Part shown: positions 52,501-62,532 of the stretch, piece after piece
Layout of the letters: every line of letters starts with the position of its first letter
How positions within the stretch are numbered: the first letter of the stretch is position 1
NCBI RefSeq assembly: GCF_900141825.1
Contig: NZ_FQYQ01000006.1
Span: forward strand, 1-64,000
Length of the DNA: 64,000 nt
Source: Pseudobutyrivibrio xylanivorans DSM 14809
Lineage (GTDB): Bacteria > Bacillota > Clostridia > Lachnospirales > Lachnospiraceae
Direction: 5' to 3'
Notes under the pieces: generated by a model
Database searches by the model: none
Told to the model about the DNA's origin: nothing
The model's input: the letters and a program-made list of their open reading frames with translations, nothing else
Program-made: the position numbers and the translations under genes

Positions 52501-55500
52501 TTAAGTAAAATCAAAGATTGAAAGCTGATTTGACTGTGGTAAATCCTTGATAACTCCAAGTTCTACCATTTTATCAATTATTGTCTGAGAAACCTTACCT
52601 CTGTCCTTTATATCATCCAATGAAAGAAACTTTCCCTGTGAAGCAGCAATCTGTAACTGTTCTGCAGCCTTATCACCCATTCCTGGAAGTGAATTAAACG
52701 GCGGAAGTATCTTATCATCTACTATTTTAAAGTATCTTGAGTCAGATTGGTATAGGTCCATAGGTAAAAAATCAAAACCACGGGCATACATTTCCTGAAC
52801 AAGACGAAGTGCTATTAATACATCTTTATCTGTAGCAGATAAATCTGACTGAGCTTTAAGATTTTTAATCTCCTGCTCACATCTAGCCTTACCCTGACAA
52901 CATTTCTCATAGTCAAAACCTCCAGCTCTGATTGAGAAGAAGGCTGCATAGTAAGCGAGCGGGTAATTAATCTTACAATAAGCAACACGCCAAGCCATCA
53001 TAACGTATGCAGCAGCATGAGCCTTAGGGAACATGTATTTAATCTTCTCGCAGGATTCAATGTACCAATCTGGCACGCCATGCTCCTGCATATGCTCCTT
53101 ATATGTAGGCCACTCATCACATTTTCCCTTAGCAACGATTCCTTTTCGAACTCGCTCCATAATAGTAAATGACTCGGCTGGATCTAGTCCCTTGTGAATC
53201 AAATATACCATGATATCATCTCGAGTACAGATAGCTTCAGTGATTGTGGCTGTACCACTAAGAATCAGATCTTGCGCATTTCCAAGCCATACATCTGTAC
53301 CATGGGCAAGACCTGCAATTCGAACCAAGTCTGTAAAATACTGAGGCTTAGCCTCAACAAGCATCTGCATGGCAAAATCTGTACCGAATTCTGGGATGCC
53401 AAGCGTTCCAAGTGGTGTACCCATAATGTCATCTGGTGTGATACCAAGAGCCTTTGTGCTCTGGAAAAGAGACATAACATCCTTATCATCAAAAGGAATC
53501 TCTGTAGCATTAATTCCTGTCAAATCTTCAAGTCGCTTAATCATAGTAGGATCAAGATGTCCTAAAATATCAAGCTTTAGAAGGTTAGCATCGATTTTAT
53601 GGTAATCAAAGTGCGTTGTAACAATATCAGTGTCCTTGTTAGCGGGATGCTGAACAGGTGTAAATGAATATATATCCTCACCATTTGGGAGAACTACTAC
53701 ACCACCTGGATGCTGACCGGTTGTGGATTTAACACCTTCAATACCTTTGGCAATACGTTCATTTTCAGCACGACGCTTTCTAATATCTCGTTTATCGAAA
53801 TACTTTAAAACATAACCAACGGCATTCTTATCTGCAAGTGTAGAAACAGTACCGGCTTTAAAGGTCTGTCCTTCACCGAAAATAACTTCTGTATATTTAT
53901 GAGCCTTTGACTGATATTCGTTTGAGAAATTCAAATCGATATCTGGCTCCTTATCTCCTTTGAATCCAAGGAATGTTTCGAAAGGAATATCAAATCCATC
54001 CTTAGCCAAAGGCTTACCGCACTTAGGACAAATCTTATCTGGCATATCTACACCAGAAAGTCCTTGGTTAACGATTTCCTGTACCTCTGGTCCGTCAAAA
54101 TCTACATAGAAGCAGTTAGGACATCTGTAATGAGGAGGAAGCGGATTAACCTCTGTGATACCAGCCATTGTAGCAGCAAATGACGAACCTACGGAACCAC
54201 GGGAACCTACAAGGTAGCCATCCTCGTTTGATTTCCATACCAGCTTCTGAGCGATAATGTACATAACGGAATATCCGTTACCAATAATTGAATTAAGCTC
54301 GCGCTCCAGACGAGCTGAAACTATTTCTGGAAGCTCGGGACCATAAACTTCATGGGCTCTTGTTTCACAGATTCGACGTAAATCTTCCTCTGAATGCTCG
54401 ATGACAGGTGGACATTTATCAGGACGAACCGGATGAATGTACTCACACATATCAGCAATCATATTCGTATTTTCGATAACTACTTCATGAGCCTTTGCAA
54501 GTCCCAGATACGCAAACTCATCCAGCATCTCATCTGTAGAATGAAGATAAAGTGGCGCCTGCTGATCTGCATCATCAAAACCTTTATTGGCCATAATGAT
54601 ACGACGATATACTTCGTCCTGAGGGTCGAGGAAATGAACGTCACAGGTGGCAACAACTGGCTTTTTATATTCTTCCCCAAGTGCAACTATCTGCTTATTG
54701 ATATCCTGAAGATCTGCAACAGTATTTATCTCCTCGTACTTATCAGAATGAATCATAAATTCATTGTTGCCTACAGGCTGGATTTCCAAATAGTCATAGT
54801 AATTTGCAATACGCGCTATTTCTGTGTCATCTCTACCATCAACGATAGCCTGATAAAGCTCACCCGCCTCGCAGGCGGAACCAATAATCAAACCTTCTCT
54901 GCACTCAGTAAGAAGAGATTTTGGCACCCTTGGATATCTTGCAAAATAATTAAGATGAGACTCTGATACCAATCTATAAAGATTAATTCTTCCTAAATCA
55001 TTCTTAGCAAGAACAATACAGTGATGAGCACGCATCTTCTTAATCTGTTCTGGAGTCAATTTACTCTTCTCATTTAGCTGAGTAAGATTTGTTGTGTTTT
55101 CATTTTCAAGCTTCTCTATAAATCTAAGGAAAATTTTAGCGGTAACCTCAGCATCTGCTACAGCTCTATGATGATGTTCATTAACAAGCTTTTCTGCCTT
55201 ACACACAGCATCAAGATTAAAACGAGCCATATTAGGATGCAGGTATCTAGCCACCTCCATTGTATCTACATGAGTATAATCATATGGAAGCCCCAGCTTC
55301 TTACAATTGTAACGAATGAAGCCGGTATCAAATGTCGCATTATGTGCAACAAGAATACTACCCTCACAAAATTCCATAAATCTAGGTAGTATTTCATCAA
55401 TAAGAGGAGCATTCATTACATCATCATCTGTTATAGATGTAAGTGACGTTGTCTTAAATGAAATAGGCACCTGTGGATTAACAAACTCCGAAAATCTATC

Positions 55501-56949
55501 TACAATTTCTCCATTGACAACCTTTACAGCACCGATTTCAATAATCTTATGTCGCTTTGGATTAAGACCTGTTGTCTCAATATCAAATACAACATAGGTA
55601 TCTCTAAGTGACTGTCCTCTGTCGTTTACAACAGGACGCTTAGTATCATCAACAAGATATATTTCACAACCGTAAATAACCTTAAAATCTCCAAGCCCCT
55701 TCATGTGATCCGCATCACAAAAAGCCTGAACAACACCGTGATCTGTAATTGCAAGTGCCTTGTGTCCCCAGTCTTTCGCACGGGAAATGATAGATGTAAT
55801 TTCTGATACACCATCAAACTCAGACATTTTTGTGTGGCAGTGAAGTTCAACGCGCTTTTCTACGGCTGTATCCTGACGAACAACTCTAAAATCTTTAATC
55901 TTCTGAATACAAGTAATTCTTCCGACAGTAAGTTCTTTAGAGAAGGTATCCTCATCCAACTTACCCTGAACTTTGTAGAAACCACCTACTTTAAGCTTAG
56001 ACTCAAGCTCTCTACCCTGATCAGCATCACTAAACCAGAATTTTACAGAAATAGAATCTGTAAAATCAGTCATAGTACCAGTACCAAAGTAGCCGCCCTT
56101 TTTAGTCTCTCTAAACTCAAGAGCATTAAGCTGACCTTTTATAACAATAGAGCCAAGTAGTTCACCATTAATATCTTCCATAGGTGTAGCATCTTCTGCA
56201 ATTTCAGAACCCATAATGATATCTGGGTCATCAGATTTTGTAAGAGGACGAACAAATTTCTTTTCTGGTTCCTGATTCTCAGACTTACTGTCTTTTTCTT
56301 TGCTCTTATTATTTGCCTTAGCCTCTGCCTTTTCCTCTGCAGGCTGTTCTTCTGATTCTTCTACAGCGGCAGTCTTGGCAGTTATAGATGCTATTCTCTG
56401 CTCAATTTCACGCTCAGCATTTTCAAGATACTTACTCTTAACAGGTTCTTTATATTCAAAGAAAATTGAACCAGACATATGGCAGCGATTGCATAAAATA
56501 TTATGGAGCAAATCAAATAATTCATGCTCCTTCTCTCTACCAATGACTGTATCTTCAATAGTAACCTTGACATTTCCGTCTTCTGTAATATCCAAATCTG
56601 CTTTTTTATATATGTTAAAAAGAAGAGCACTTCTTGCTTCCAGCTCTTCTAAAATACTGTCATTATATGATGAAATTAAATTCTTTGGAGTGTACTGACT
56701 TGATAAATCAAAGTCCTCCAAAATTCGAATGGAAACACCGTTGTTTGCAAAGAATTGTTTCTTAATAGACTTTTCTAATTTCCAAATACGGCGCTTAGGA
56801 ATAAGTGTGTTGAAAGTAACGTATATACGAATATCGTCTTTTGAACGACCTGTACTGACCTTAGTGATTGTGGCATCACTAAGGGCAGTTGACAAATCAT
56901 TATCTGCATTCATATTTGGGAATACTTCATAAAATCCCATTTGATCCAT
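52501..56949 (-). CDS. polC: DNA polymerase III alpha subunit, PolC type
   Basis: 1482 residues from ATG at 56949, 9 bases after GGAG; an earlier in-frame TTG at 56964 overlaps that site. Order of parts: N-terminal domain (to about 200), acidic/basic linker, OB fold (260-345), PHP domain (from 365, ELHCHTKMSEFDGV) split by a DEDDh proofreading exonuclease (about 455-620, VVFDIETTGLNP), zinc ribbon (CPNCFYVD, CPKCGKPL near 960-995), then the palm with DIDLNFS near 1003. It is the main replicative polymerase of Firmicutes. A structured palindrome lies between ispG and this gene. Confidence 0.98.
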   Translation of the reverse strand: MDQMGFYEVFPNMNADNDLSTALSDATITKVSTGRSKDDIRIYVTFNTLIPKRRIWKLEKSIKKQFFANNGVSIRILEDFDLSSQYTPKNLISSYNDSILEELEARSALLFNIYKKADLDITEDGNVKVTIEDTVIGREKEHELFDLLHNILCNRCHMSGSIFFEYKEPVKSKYLENAEREIEQRIASITAKTAAVEESEEQPAEEKAEAKANNKSKEKDSKSENQEPEKKFVRPLTKSDDPDIIMGSEIAEDATPMEDINGELLGSIVIKGQLNALEFRETKKGGYFGTGTMTDFTDSISVKFWFSDADQGRELESKLKVGGFYKVQGKLDEDTFSKELTVGRITCIQKIKDFRVVRQDTAVEKRVELHCHTKMSEFDGVSEITSIISRAKDWGHKALAITDHGVVQAFCDADHMKGLGDFKVIYGCEIYLVDDTKRPVVNDRGQSLRDTYVVFDIETTGLNPKRHKIIEIGAVKVVNGEIVDRFSEFVNPQVPISFKTTSLTSITDDDVMNAPLIDEILPRFMEFCEGSILVAHNATFDTGFIRYNCKKLGLPYDYTHVDTMEVARYLHPNMARFNLDAVCKAEKLVNEHHHRAVADAEVTAKIFLRFIEKLENENTTNLTQLNEKSKLTPEQIKKMRAHHCIVLAKNDLGRINLYRLVSESHLNYFARYPRVPKSLLTECREGLIIGSACEAGELYQAIVDGRDDTEIARIANYYDYLEIQPVGNNEFMIHSDKYEEINTVADLQDINKQIVALGEEYKKPVVATCDVHFLDPQDEVYRRIIMANKGFDDADQQAPLYLHSTDEMLDEFAYLGLAKAHEVVIENTNMIADMCEYIHPVRPDKCPPVIEHSEEDLRRICETRAHEVYGPELPEIVSARLERELNSIIGNGYSVMYIIAQKLVWKSNEDGYLVGSRGSVGSSFAATMAGITEVNPLPPHYRCPNCFYVDFDGPEVQEIVNQGLSGVDMPDKICPKCGKPLAKDGFDIPFETFLGFKGDKEPDIDLNFSNEYQSKAHKYTEVIFGEGQTFKAGTVSTLADKNAVGYVLKYFDKRDIRKRRAENERIAKGIEGVKSTTGQHPGGVVVLPNGEDIYSFTPVQHPANKDTDIVTTHFDYHKIDANLLKLDILGHLDPTMIKRLEDLTGINATEIPFDDKDVMSLFQSTKALGITPDDIMGTPLGTLGIPEFGTDFAMQMLVEAKPQYFTDLVRIAGLAHGTDVWLGNAQDLILSGTATITEAICTRDDIMVYLIHKGLDPAESFTIMERVRKGIVAKGKCDEWPTYKEHMQEHGVPDWYIESCEKIKYMFPKAHAAAYVMMAWRVAYCKINYPLAYYAAFFSIRAGGFDYEKCCQGKARCEQEIKNLKAQSDLSATDKDVLIALRLVQEMYARGFDFLPMDLYQSDSRYFKIVDDKILPPFNSLPGMGDKAAEQLQIAASQGKFLSLDDIKDRGKVSQTIIDKMVELGVIKDLPQSNQLSIFDFT

Positions 56950-56975
56950 AACCAAATTCTCCAAATAAAAAGACC

Positions 56976-57061
56976 GCTAGTTACGTAAACAATCCTTAGT
57001 ATTTCTCCGCTCACCTAAAAACGGTTCGCTTAAGAAATCTAAGAGATTGTTTACTACTAGC
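56976..57061 (-). repeat. Structured intercistronic palindrome, copy B
   Basis: 86 bases in the ispG-polC gap. Outer arms GCTAGT/ACTAGC, the 3-by-1 bulge, GTAAACAATC/GATTGTTTAC, TTAG/CTAA, ATTTCT/AGAAAT, internal loop, GC/GC, ACC/GGT. Compared with copy A, each change in a stem is matched on the other arm. It ends 26 bases before the polC start codon. Confidence 0.8.
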
Positions 57062-57114
57062 TCATCTAAATATATAAGATGTAAAATAATTAAAATATAA
57101 TAAAGAATTTTTTC

Positions 57115-58167
57115 TTAGTTACGAGGCCAGTTTATGAGTTCATCTCGCAACGCTTCAAGCAACTGGTTTTCAGGAAGCTTACGTATAATTTCGCCATGCT
57201 TGATAAGGAGTCCTTCTCCAATACCACCGGCTACACCAAGGTCTGCTTCCTTTGCTTCACCAGGTCCATTAACAACGCAACCCATAACTGCAACCTTTAT
57301 GTTAAGATCTGAGAACTCTTCTACCATCGTCTCAACCTTGTTTGCAAGTCCAATTAAATCAATCTGAGTACGACCACATGTAGGACAAGATACAACCTCG
57401 ATACCACCCTGACGTAAGCCAAGTGTACGAAGTATAAGCTTTGCTGTCTTGATTTCCTCTACAGGAGCACCTGTAAGAGAAACACGAATTGTATCTCCAA
57501 TCCCCTGTGAAAGAATCATTGCAAGACCTGCAGCACTCTTGATATTACCAGCTCTAAGTGTACCTGCCTCTGTGATACCAACATGAAGTGGATGACTAGT
57601 CTTATCCGCAATAAGCTCATGTGCCTTTACGCACATCATTACATTAGAAGACTTAATACTTATGACAAGATTGTCGTAACCCAAATCCTCGATAATCTTT
57701 ACCTTATCAAGTGCTGACTCTACAAGGCCTTCAGCTGTAACTCCACCATATTTTTCTACTAAATCCTTTTCAAGAGAACCTGAATTTACACCAACTCGAA
57801 TAGGAACATTCTTTGCTTTGGCAGCATCAACAACAGCCTTAATCCTGTCAGTACTTCCAATATTTCCTGGGTTGATACGAATCTTATCAGCTCCATTTTC
57901 AATAGCTGCAATCGCAAGTCTGTAATCAAAATGAATATCAGCAACAAGTGGAATGCTAATCTGCTTTTTAATTTCACCAATAGCCTTTGCAGCATCCATA
58001 TCTGGGCATGCAACGCGAATAATATCACAGCCAGCTTTTTCAAGTTCATGAATCTGAGCAACAGTAGCAGCTACATCCTGAGTCTTTGTATTACACATAG
58101 ACTGGATAAGAATTGGGTTACCTCCACCTATTACTTTATTACCAATATGAACAACCTTTGTATCCAT
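57115..58167 (-). CDS. ispG: 4-hydroxy-3-methylbut-2-enyl diphosphate synthase
   Basis: 350 residues. TIM barrel start (GGGNPILIQSMCNTKTQD) and the C-terminal iron-sulfur site CPTCGRT with a later Cys in VMGCVVNGPGEA. It makes HMBPP in the MEP isoprenoid pathway. With dxr, cdsA and uppS it forms the conserved envelope/isoprenoid cluster; rseP lies 14 bases upstream. Confidence 0.96.
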   Translation of the reverse strand: MDTKVVHIGNKVIGGGNPILIQSMCNTKTQDVAATVAQIHELEKAGCDIIRVACPDMDAAKAIGEIKKQISIPLVADIHFDYRLAIAAIENGADKIRINPGNIGSTDRIKAVVDAAKAKNVPIRVGVNSGSLEKDLVEKYGGVTAEGLVESALDKVKIIEDLGYDNLVISIKSSNVMMCVKAHELIADKTSHPLHVGITEAGTLRAGNIKSAAGLAMILSQGIGDTIRVSLTGAPVEEIKTAKLILRTLGLRQGGIEVVSCPTCGRTQIDLIGLANKVETMVEEFSDLNIKVAVMGCVVNGPGEAKEADLGVAGGIGEGLLIKHGEIIRKLPENQLLEALRDELINWPRN

Positions 58168-58181
58168 ACAAGAATCTCCTA

Positions 58182-59228
58182 TTACATAAGTTTTAAAATA
58201 TCGTTATACATAACAACAATCATCAAAAGCATTAATAATGCAAAGCCAACCAAGTTAATGCCGTTTTCGATTTCAGGCTTCATCTTTTTACCTCTTATTG
58301 CTTCAAAAATAATAAGCACAATACGTCCACCATCCAATGCTGGGAATGGAAGTAAATTCATTACACCAAGGTTAGCTGAAAGTAAAATAGCAATTGATAG
58401 TAAATTTATAAATACGTAGAATATGCCACTAGTAACTGACTGATCATAAACATCAGAAATCGTGGTAACTACGCCTACTGGACCTGAAACCTGATTAACA
58501 GATAATTCACCGGTAAATAACATCTTTATGCTACTTAGTGTAACATAAATCTGATATTTCATTTCGTATGCAGCGTACTGTAATACGCCAATCGGTGAGA
58601 CCTTAACATATTCGTTAGCATTTTGTATACCAATAAGCTTACGGCCAGATTCCTCATCATACTTTGGTACGACTGTTGTAGAGTATTTTTGATTGTCACG
58701 TTCATACACAACTTCAATAGAATCCGCATCAGCATGAAGGAATGTAAAGATACTAATCTCACTGTAAAAGTGGACATTATATCCATCTAAGCTGACAATC
58801 CTATCACCCGCTTCAATACCAGCCTCTGCAGCTGCATATCCTGGCATTACATCAGTAATAGTAGTGTCATTAACACCGACAGATGCAATGTAAATTACTG
58901 AAAGTAAATAGGCTAAAATGAAATTAAAGAATGGACCTCCAAAGACAATCTGGAATCTCTCCCACTTGTTTTTCTTGCTGAAAGCTCTGTCACTATCACT
59001 TTCTTCATCTTCACCTTCCATAACACAACTACCACCAAAAGGAAGCGCCTTTAAACAATATTTTGTCTCGCCCTTTCCCCATGAAATAATAGTTGGTCCA
59101 AGGCCAAGTGTAAATTCGTTAACCTTAACCCCACATTTCTTGGCAAATAAAAAATGTCCTAACTCATGAAAAATAATTATGAAACTAAAAATCAGTATTG
59201 CAAGTATTATCTTAAGAATAACTACCAC
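58182..59228 (-). CDS. rseP: Site-2 intramembrane metalloprotease RseP
   Basis: 348 residues. The zinc site HELGHFLFAK (about 21-30) is in the first membrane helix; one PDZ domain (about 115-190, GYAAAEAGIEAGDRIVSLDG) and the second catalytic motif NLLPFPALDGGR follow. It cleaves membrane-embedded anti-sigma factors and signal peptide remnants. The start codon is GTG and overlaps the dxr stop by 7 bases. Confidence 0.95.
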   Translation of the reverse strand: MVVILKIILAILIFSFIIIFHELGHFLFAKKCGVKVNEFTLGLGPTIISWGKGETKYCLKALPFGGSCVMEGEDEESDSDRAFSKKNKWERFQIVFGGPFFNFILAYLLSVIYIASVGVNDTTITDVMPGYAAAEAGIEAGDRIVSLDGYNVHFYSEISIFTFLHADADSIEVVYERDNQKYSTTVVPKYDEESGRKLIGIQNANEYVKVSPIGVLQYAAYEMKYQIYVTLSSIKMLFTGELSVNQVSGPVGVVTTISDVYDQSVTSGIFYVFINLLSIAILLSANLGVMNLLPFPALDGGRIVLIIFEAIRGKKMKPEIENGINLVGFALLMLLMIVVMYNDILKLM

Positions 59229-60370
59229 CTGCTCTCTATATAATCGTAAGTCATCTGCTCTGTCTCAAGAACCTGCTCAATTGTAGGATTCTGAATGAAA
59301 TCAACATTAATCATAGCCTCAGAAACAATTTCAGGAATCTCAAGGAACTTAATCTTATTTTTTAAGAATTTGGCAACTGCTCTTTCGTTTGCAGCATTGA
59401 AAACAGTAGGAACATTTCCACCTGCATCCATAGCATCATAAGCAAGAGCAAGTCCGTAAAACGTCTCCATATCAGGTCTTTCAAATGTAAGTGTGCCAAC
59501 CTTAAATAAATCTAATGGCTCTGAATATAAAGTCTTACGATTTGGATAGAATAAAGCGTAAAGAATTGGCAGACGCATGTCTGGTGTACCCATCTGTCCA
59601 ATTACTGCTCCATCCATAAATTCTACTGCTGAATGAAGAATACTCTGTGGGTGAACAACAACCTCTACCTGATTAAGGTTAACCCCAAAGAGCCATTTTG
59701 CTTCCATTACTTCAAGACCTTTGTTAATCATAGTAGCAGAATCAATTGTGATTTTTGCTCCCATGGACCAGTTAGGGTGCTTTAAAGCATCCTCTAAAGT
59801 AACATTCTCTAAATCATCAAGCGTACGACCTCTGAAAGGTCCACCAGATGCTGTGAGCAAAATTTTAGAAATTTTATTGTGTCTCTCTCCATTAAGAGAC
59901 TGGAATATAGCGCTGTGTTCACTGTCGACAGGAAGGATTGAAACACCCTTTTCTTTTGCAAGTGGCATAATAATATGTCCTGCAGTAACAAGAGTCTCTT
60001 TATTCGCAAGAGCAATATCCTTTCCTGCATTGATAGCAGCTATTGTAGGCTGTACGCCAACCATACCAACAACAGCTGTAACAACAGTATCAGCCTGTTC
60101 TGCTGTAGCAACAGCAATAAGACCTTCCATGCCATAATGAATATCTATAGTAATATCTGAAAGTCTTGTCTTTAAATCTTTTGCAAGTTCTTCTGTTCCA
60201 ACTGAAACAAGTGTTGGCTCGTATTTTCTAATCTGACTTTCAAATAAATCTAAATTACTACCACAAGACATGGCAACAACATTTAAATCATCAGGATTCT
60301 GAGAAACGATATCTAATGTCTGTGTGCCAATTGAACCTGTGGACCCAAGAATTGATATATTCTTTGCCAT
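59222..60370 (-). CDS. dxr: 1-deoxy-D-xylulose 5-phosphate reductoisomerase
   Basis: 382 residues. NADPH site ILGSTGSIGTQTLDIV (6-21), metal site VDSEHSAIFQ, and the substrate-loop region ASGGPFRGRT. It converts DXP to MEP in isoprenoid synthesis. It lies 12 bases after cdsA. Confidence 0.97.
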   Translation of the reverse strand: MAKNISILGSTGSIGTQTLDIVSQNPDDLNVVAMSCGSNLDLFESQIRKYEPTLVSVGTEELAKDLKTRLSDITIDIHYGMEGLIAVATAEQADTVVTAVVGMVGVQPTIAAINAGKDIALANKETLVTAGHIIMPLAKEKGVSILPVDSEHSAIFQSLNGERHNKISKILLTASGGPFRGRTLDDLENVTLEDALKHPNWSMGAKITIDSATMINKGLEVMEAKWLFGVNLNQVEVVVHPQSILHSAVEFMDGAVIGQMGTPDMRLPILYALFYPNRKTLYSEPLDLFKVGTLTFERPDMETFYGLALAYDAMDAGGNVPTVFNAANERAVAKFLKNKIKFLEIPEIVSEAMINVDFIQNPTIEQVLETEQMTYDYIESRW

Positions 60371-60382
60371 TTATGTCTACCT

Positions 60383-61183
60383 CTATAAAATGTAATATGC
60401 TAAGAAAAAGATAATTGGTGCTGTAATTATAACACTGTCAAAACGATCTAAAACTCCACCGTGACCTGGAATTAATTTTCCATAATCCTTAATGTCGAAA
60501 TTACGCTTGATAGCAGATGCTGCCAAATCTCCTACCATGGAAATAAGTGCACCAATACCAGCGAAAATAACTAAAGGAACAATTGGGAATTCATCCAGGT
60601 TAAATATATTATCAATAATAAAACAATAAAGAGCTGTGAAAAGCATTGAACCTACCACACCACCAACTGCGCCTTCGATTGATTTCTTTGGTGAAAGAAG
60701 TGGTGACATCTTATGCCTTCCAAAAAGAACTCCTACGCAGTAAGCTGAAGTATCGCATCCCCATGAACAAAGGAAAATAAGCCATACAATGTACTGACCA
60801 TTAGGAAGCATTCTTGTCTGATAAAGGAAAGAAAGCATAACGCCTACATAAAACAGCCCAAAGAAAGCAGCCATTATCTGATGTGTATGATATTTAGGAT
60901 ATGCAAACACAAACACGCCTAAAAGACAGATAAGAAATACCAGCATTATTGCCATATTATCTGGTGAAAAAAGAAGCTTTAAATTAAGATAATATGCAAT
61001 GCAGGCTGCGTATCCTAAAAAGCCAAGAGGCTTCTTTTCAATCTCAAAAATGCGATATAACTCAAACATTCCAATTAGAGATAACGCAAGCATAACCCCA
61101 AGAAGTAAATCTCCACCGGTACAAATAAATAGCAAAGCTAAAATTACAAGTACTATTCCGCTAATAAGTCGTGTAATAAACAT
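60383..61183 (-). CDS. cdsA: Phosphatidate cytidylyltransferase
   Basis: 266 residues with about eight membrane helices. The CDP-diglyceride synthetase signature near the C-terminus is clear (KLIPGHGGVLDRFDSV). It makes CDP-diacylglycerol from phosphatidate and CTP, the step after PlsY/PlsC. It follows uppS by 12 bases. Confidence 0.95.
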   Translation of the reverse strand: MFITRLISGIVLVILALLFICTGGDLLLGVMLALSLIGMFELYRIFEIEKKPLGFLGYAACIAYYLNLKLLFSPDNMAIMLVFLICLLGVFVFAYPKYHTHQIMAAFFGLFYVGVMLSFLYQTRMLPNGQYIVWLIFLCSWGCDTSAYCVGVLFGRHKMSPLLSPKKSIEGAVGGVVGSMLFTALYCFIIDNIFNLDEFPIVPLVIFAGIGALISMVGDLAASAIKRNFDIKDYGKLIPGHGGVLDRFDSVIITAPIIFFLAYYIL

Positions 61184-61195
61184 TTATAATCCTCT

Positions 61196-61894
61196 CTAAA
61201 TTCCGCCAAATCGACGATTTCTTTTGTCATATTCCTCAACAGCCTTCTTTAACTCCTCTGGAGAAAAATCCGGCCATGCAACTGGTGTGAAGTAGAACTC
61301 CGCATATGCAAGCTGCCACAAAAGATAATTTGATAATCTCTGCTCTCCTGATGTACGAATCATGAAATCAGGATCTGGAATATCTTTTGTATCAAGGTAA
61401 GTTCCGAAGAGTGATTCATCAATACTCTCAACTTCTATTTTACCATCTTTTACGTCAGAAGCCACCTTTCTGATTGCTCTTGTCATTTCATCTCTGCTTC
61501 CATAGTTAATGGCAATAGTAAGTGTAAGTCCAGTGAACTGTGATGAATATTCTGTTAGCTCATCTATGGCCTTTCTAAGCTTATCATCAAGCTTAGTTAA
61601 ATCGCCAATAAAGCGAACTCGAAGATTGTCCTTCTTTGCGGTTCTCATACATGTCTTAATGTACTCTCCAAGTAGCTTCATCAAAGCCTTTACTTCGTCA
61701 TCTGGTCTAGACCAGTTTTCTGTAGAGAATGCATACATGGTAACGTATTTAACTCCCAAATCATGTGCTGCTCTACAAATAGTCTCAACATTTTTCGCGC
61801 CTACTGTATGACCATAGGTACGAGGCATTCCTTTAGCTTTTGCCCATCTGCCATTTCCATCAAGAATAATAGCTATATGCTCTGGTACGTTCAT
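61196..61894 (-). CDS. uppS: Undecaprenyl diphosphate synthase
   Basis: 232 residues from ATG at 61894, right after GGAGG; an earlier in-frame ATG lies in the terminator stem. The cis-prenyltransferase motifs AIILDGNGRWAK (with catalytic Asp), YAFSTENW and RTSGEQRLSNYLLWQ are present. It makes the C55 lipid carrier for cell wall synthesis. Confidence 0.96.
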   Translation of the reverse strand: MNVPEHIAIILDGNGRWAKAKGMPRTYGHTVGAKNVETICRAAHDLGVKYVTMYAFSTENWSRPDDEVKALMKLLGEYIKTCMRTAKKDNLRVRFIGDLTKLDDKLRKAIDELTEYSSQFTGLTLTIAINYGSRDEMTRAIRKVASDVKDGKIEVESIDESLFGTYLDTKDIPDPDFMIRTSGEQRLSNYLLWQLAYAEFYFTPVAWPDFSPEELKKAVEEYDKRNRRFGGI

Positions 61895-61915
61895 AGTGCC
61901 TCCATTTTTAGAAAA

Positions 61916-61945
61916 ATAAATGAAAAAGGGCACAAATTGTGCCCT
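61916..61945 (-). terminator. Terminator between frr and uppS
   Basis: AGGGCACAA and TTGTGCCCT form a stem followed by TTTTTC and ATTTATTTTT on the minus strand, 24 bases after the frr stop. The uppS ribosome site lies only about 10 bases beyond the T tract, so uppS must depend on read-through or a start inside. Confidence 0.8.
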
Positions 61946-61968
61946 GTAAAAATTTAAGATTATTGTTC

Positions 61969-62523
61969 TTAGACTGTCATAATCTCTTTTGTCTTTGCCT
62001 CAACAGCCTTATCAACCTCAGCAATGAACTTATCTGTCATCTTCTGACACTTATCTTCAAGATCTTTGATTTCATCTTCTGAAACACCCTCATCCTTTGA
62101 GTGCTTCTTTAAATAATCAATAGCATCTCTTCTGATGTTTCTAATAGCAACCTTTGCGTCCTCGCCGTGCTTCTTAACATCCTTAGCAATTTCCTTACGA
62201 CGTTCTTCTGTAAGCTCTGGGAACACAAGACGAATAAGCTTGCCATCGTTTGTAGGATTAATTCCAATATCAGACATATTGATAGCCTTTTCAATCTCCT
62301 TAACGAGAGAAGCTTCCCATGGCTGAATCTGAATAAGTCTTGGCTCTGGAACTGAAATATTTGCTACCTGCTGAAGTGGAGTAGGTGCTCCATAGTAATC
62401 AACAGTAATCTTATCCAAAATATGTGGGTTAGCACGACCTGCTCTGATAGTAGTGAACTCACTTTCAAGATTATTGTAGCTCTTTGTCATTTTTTCTTCG
62501 TATACAGAAAGTATATTATCCAT
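61969..62523 (-). CDS. frr: Ribosome recycling factor
   Basis: 184 residues, standard. The three-helix bundle with RAGRANPHILDKITVDYYG is recognisable. With EF-G it splits post-termination ribosomes. It follows pyrH by 9 bases. Confidence 0.98.
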   Translation of the reverse strand: MDNILSVYEEKMTKSYNNLESEFTTIRAGRANPHILDKITVDYYGAPTPLQQVANISVPEPRLIQIQPWEASLVKEIEKAINMSDIGINPTNDGKLIRLVFPELTEERRKEIAKDVKKHGEDAKVAIRNIRRDAIDYLKKHSKDEGVSEDEIKDLEDKCQKMTDKFIAEVDKAVEAKTKEIMTV

Positions 62524-62532
62524 TCGCCCTCC

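Noticed and set aside
56950-56964. TTG at 56964 as the polC start
   Set aside because: It overlaps the GGAG ribosome site, which is well spaced for ATG at 56949.
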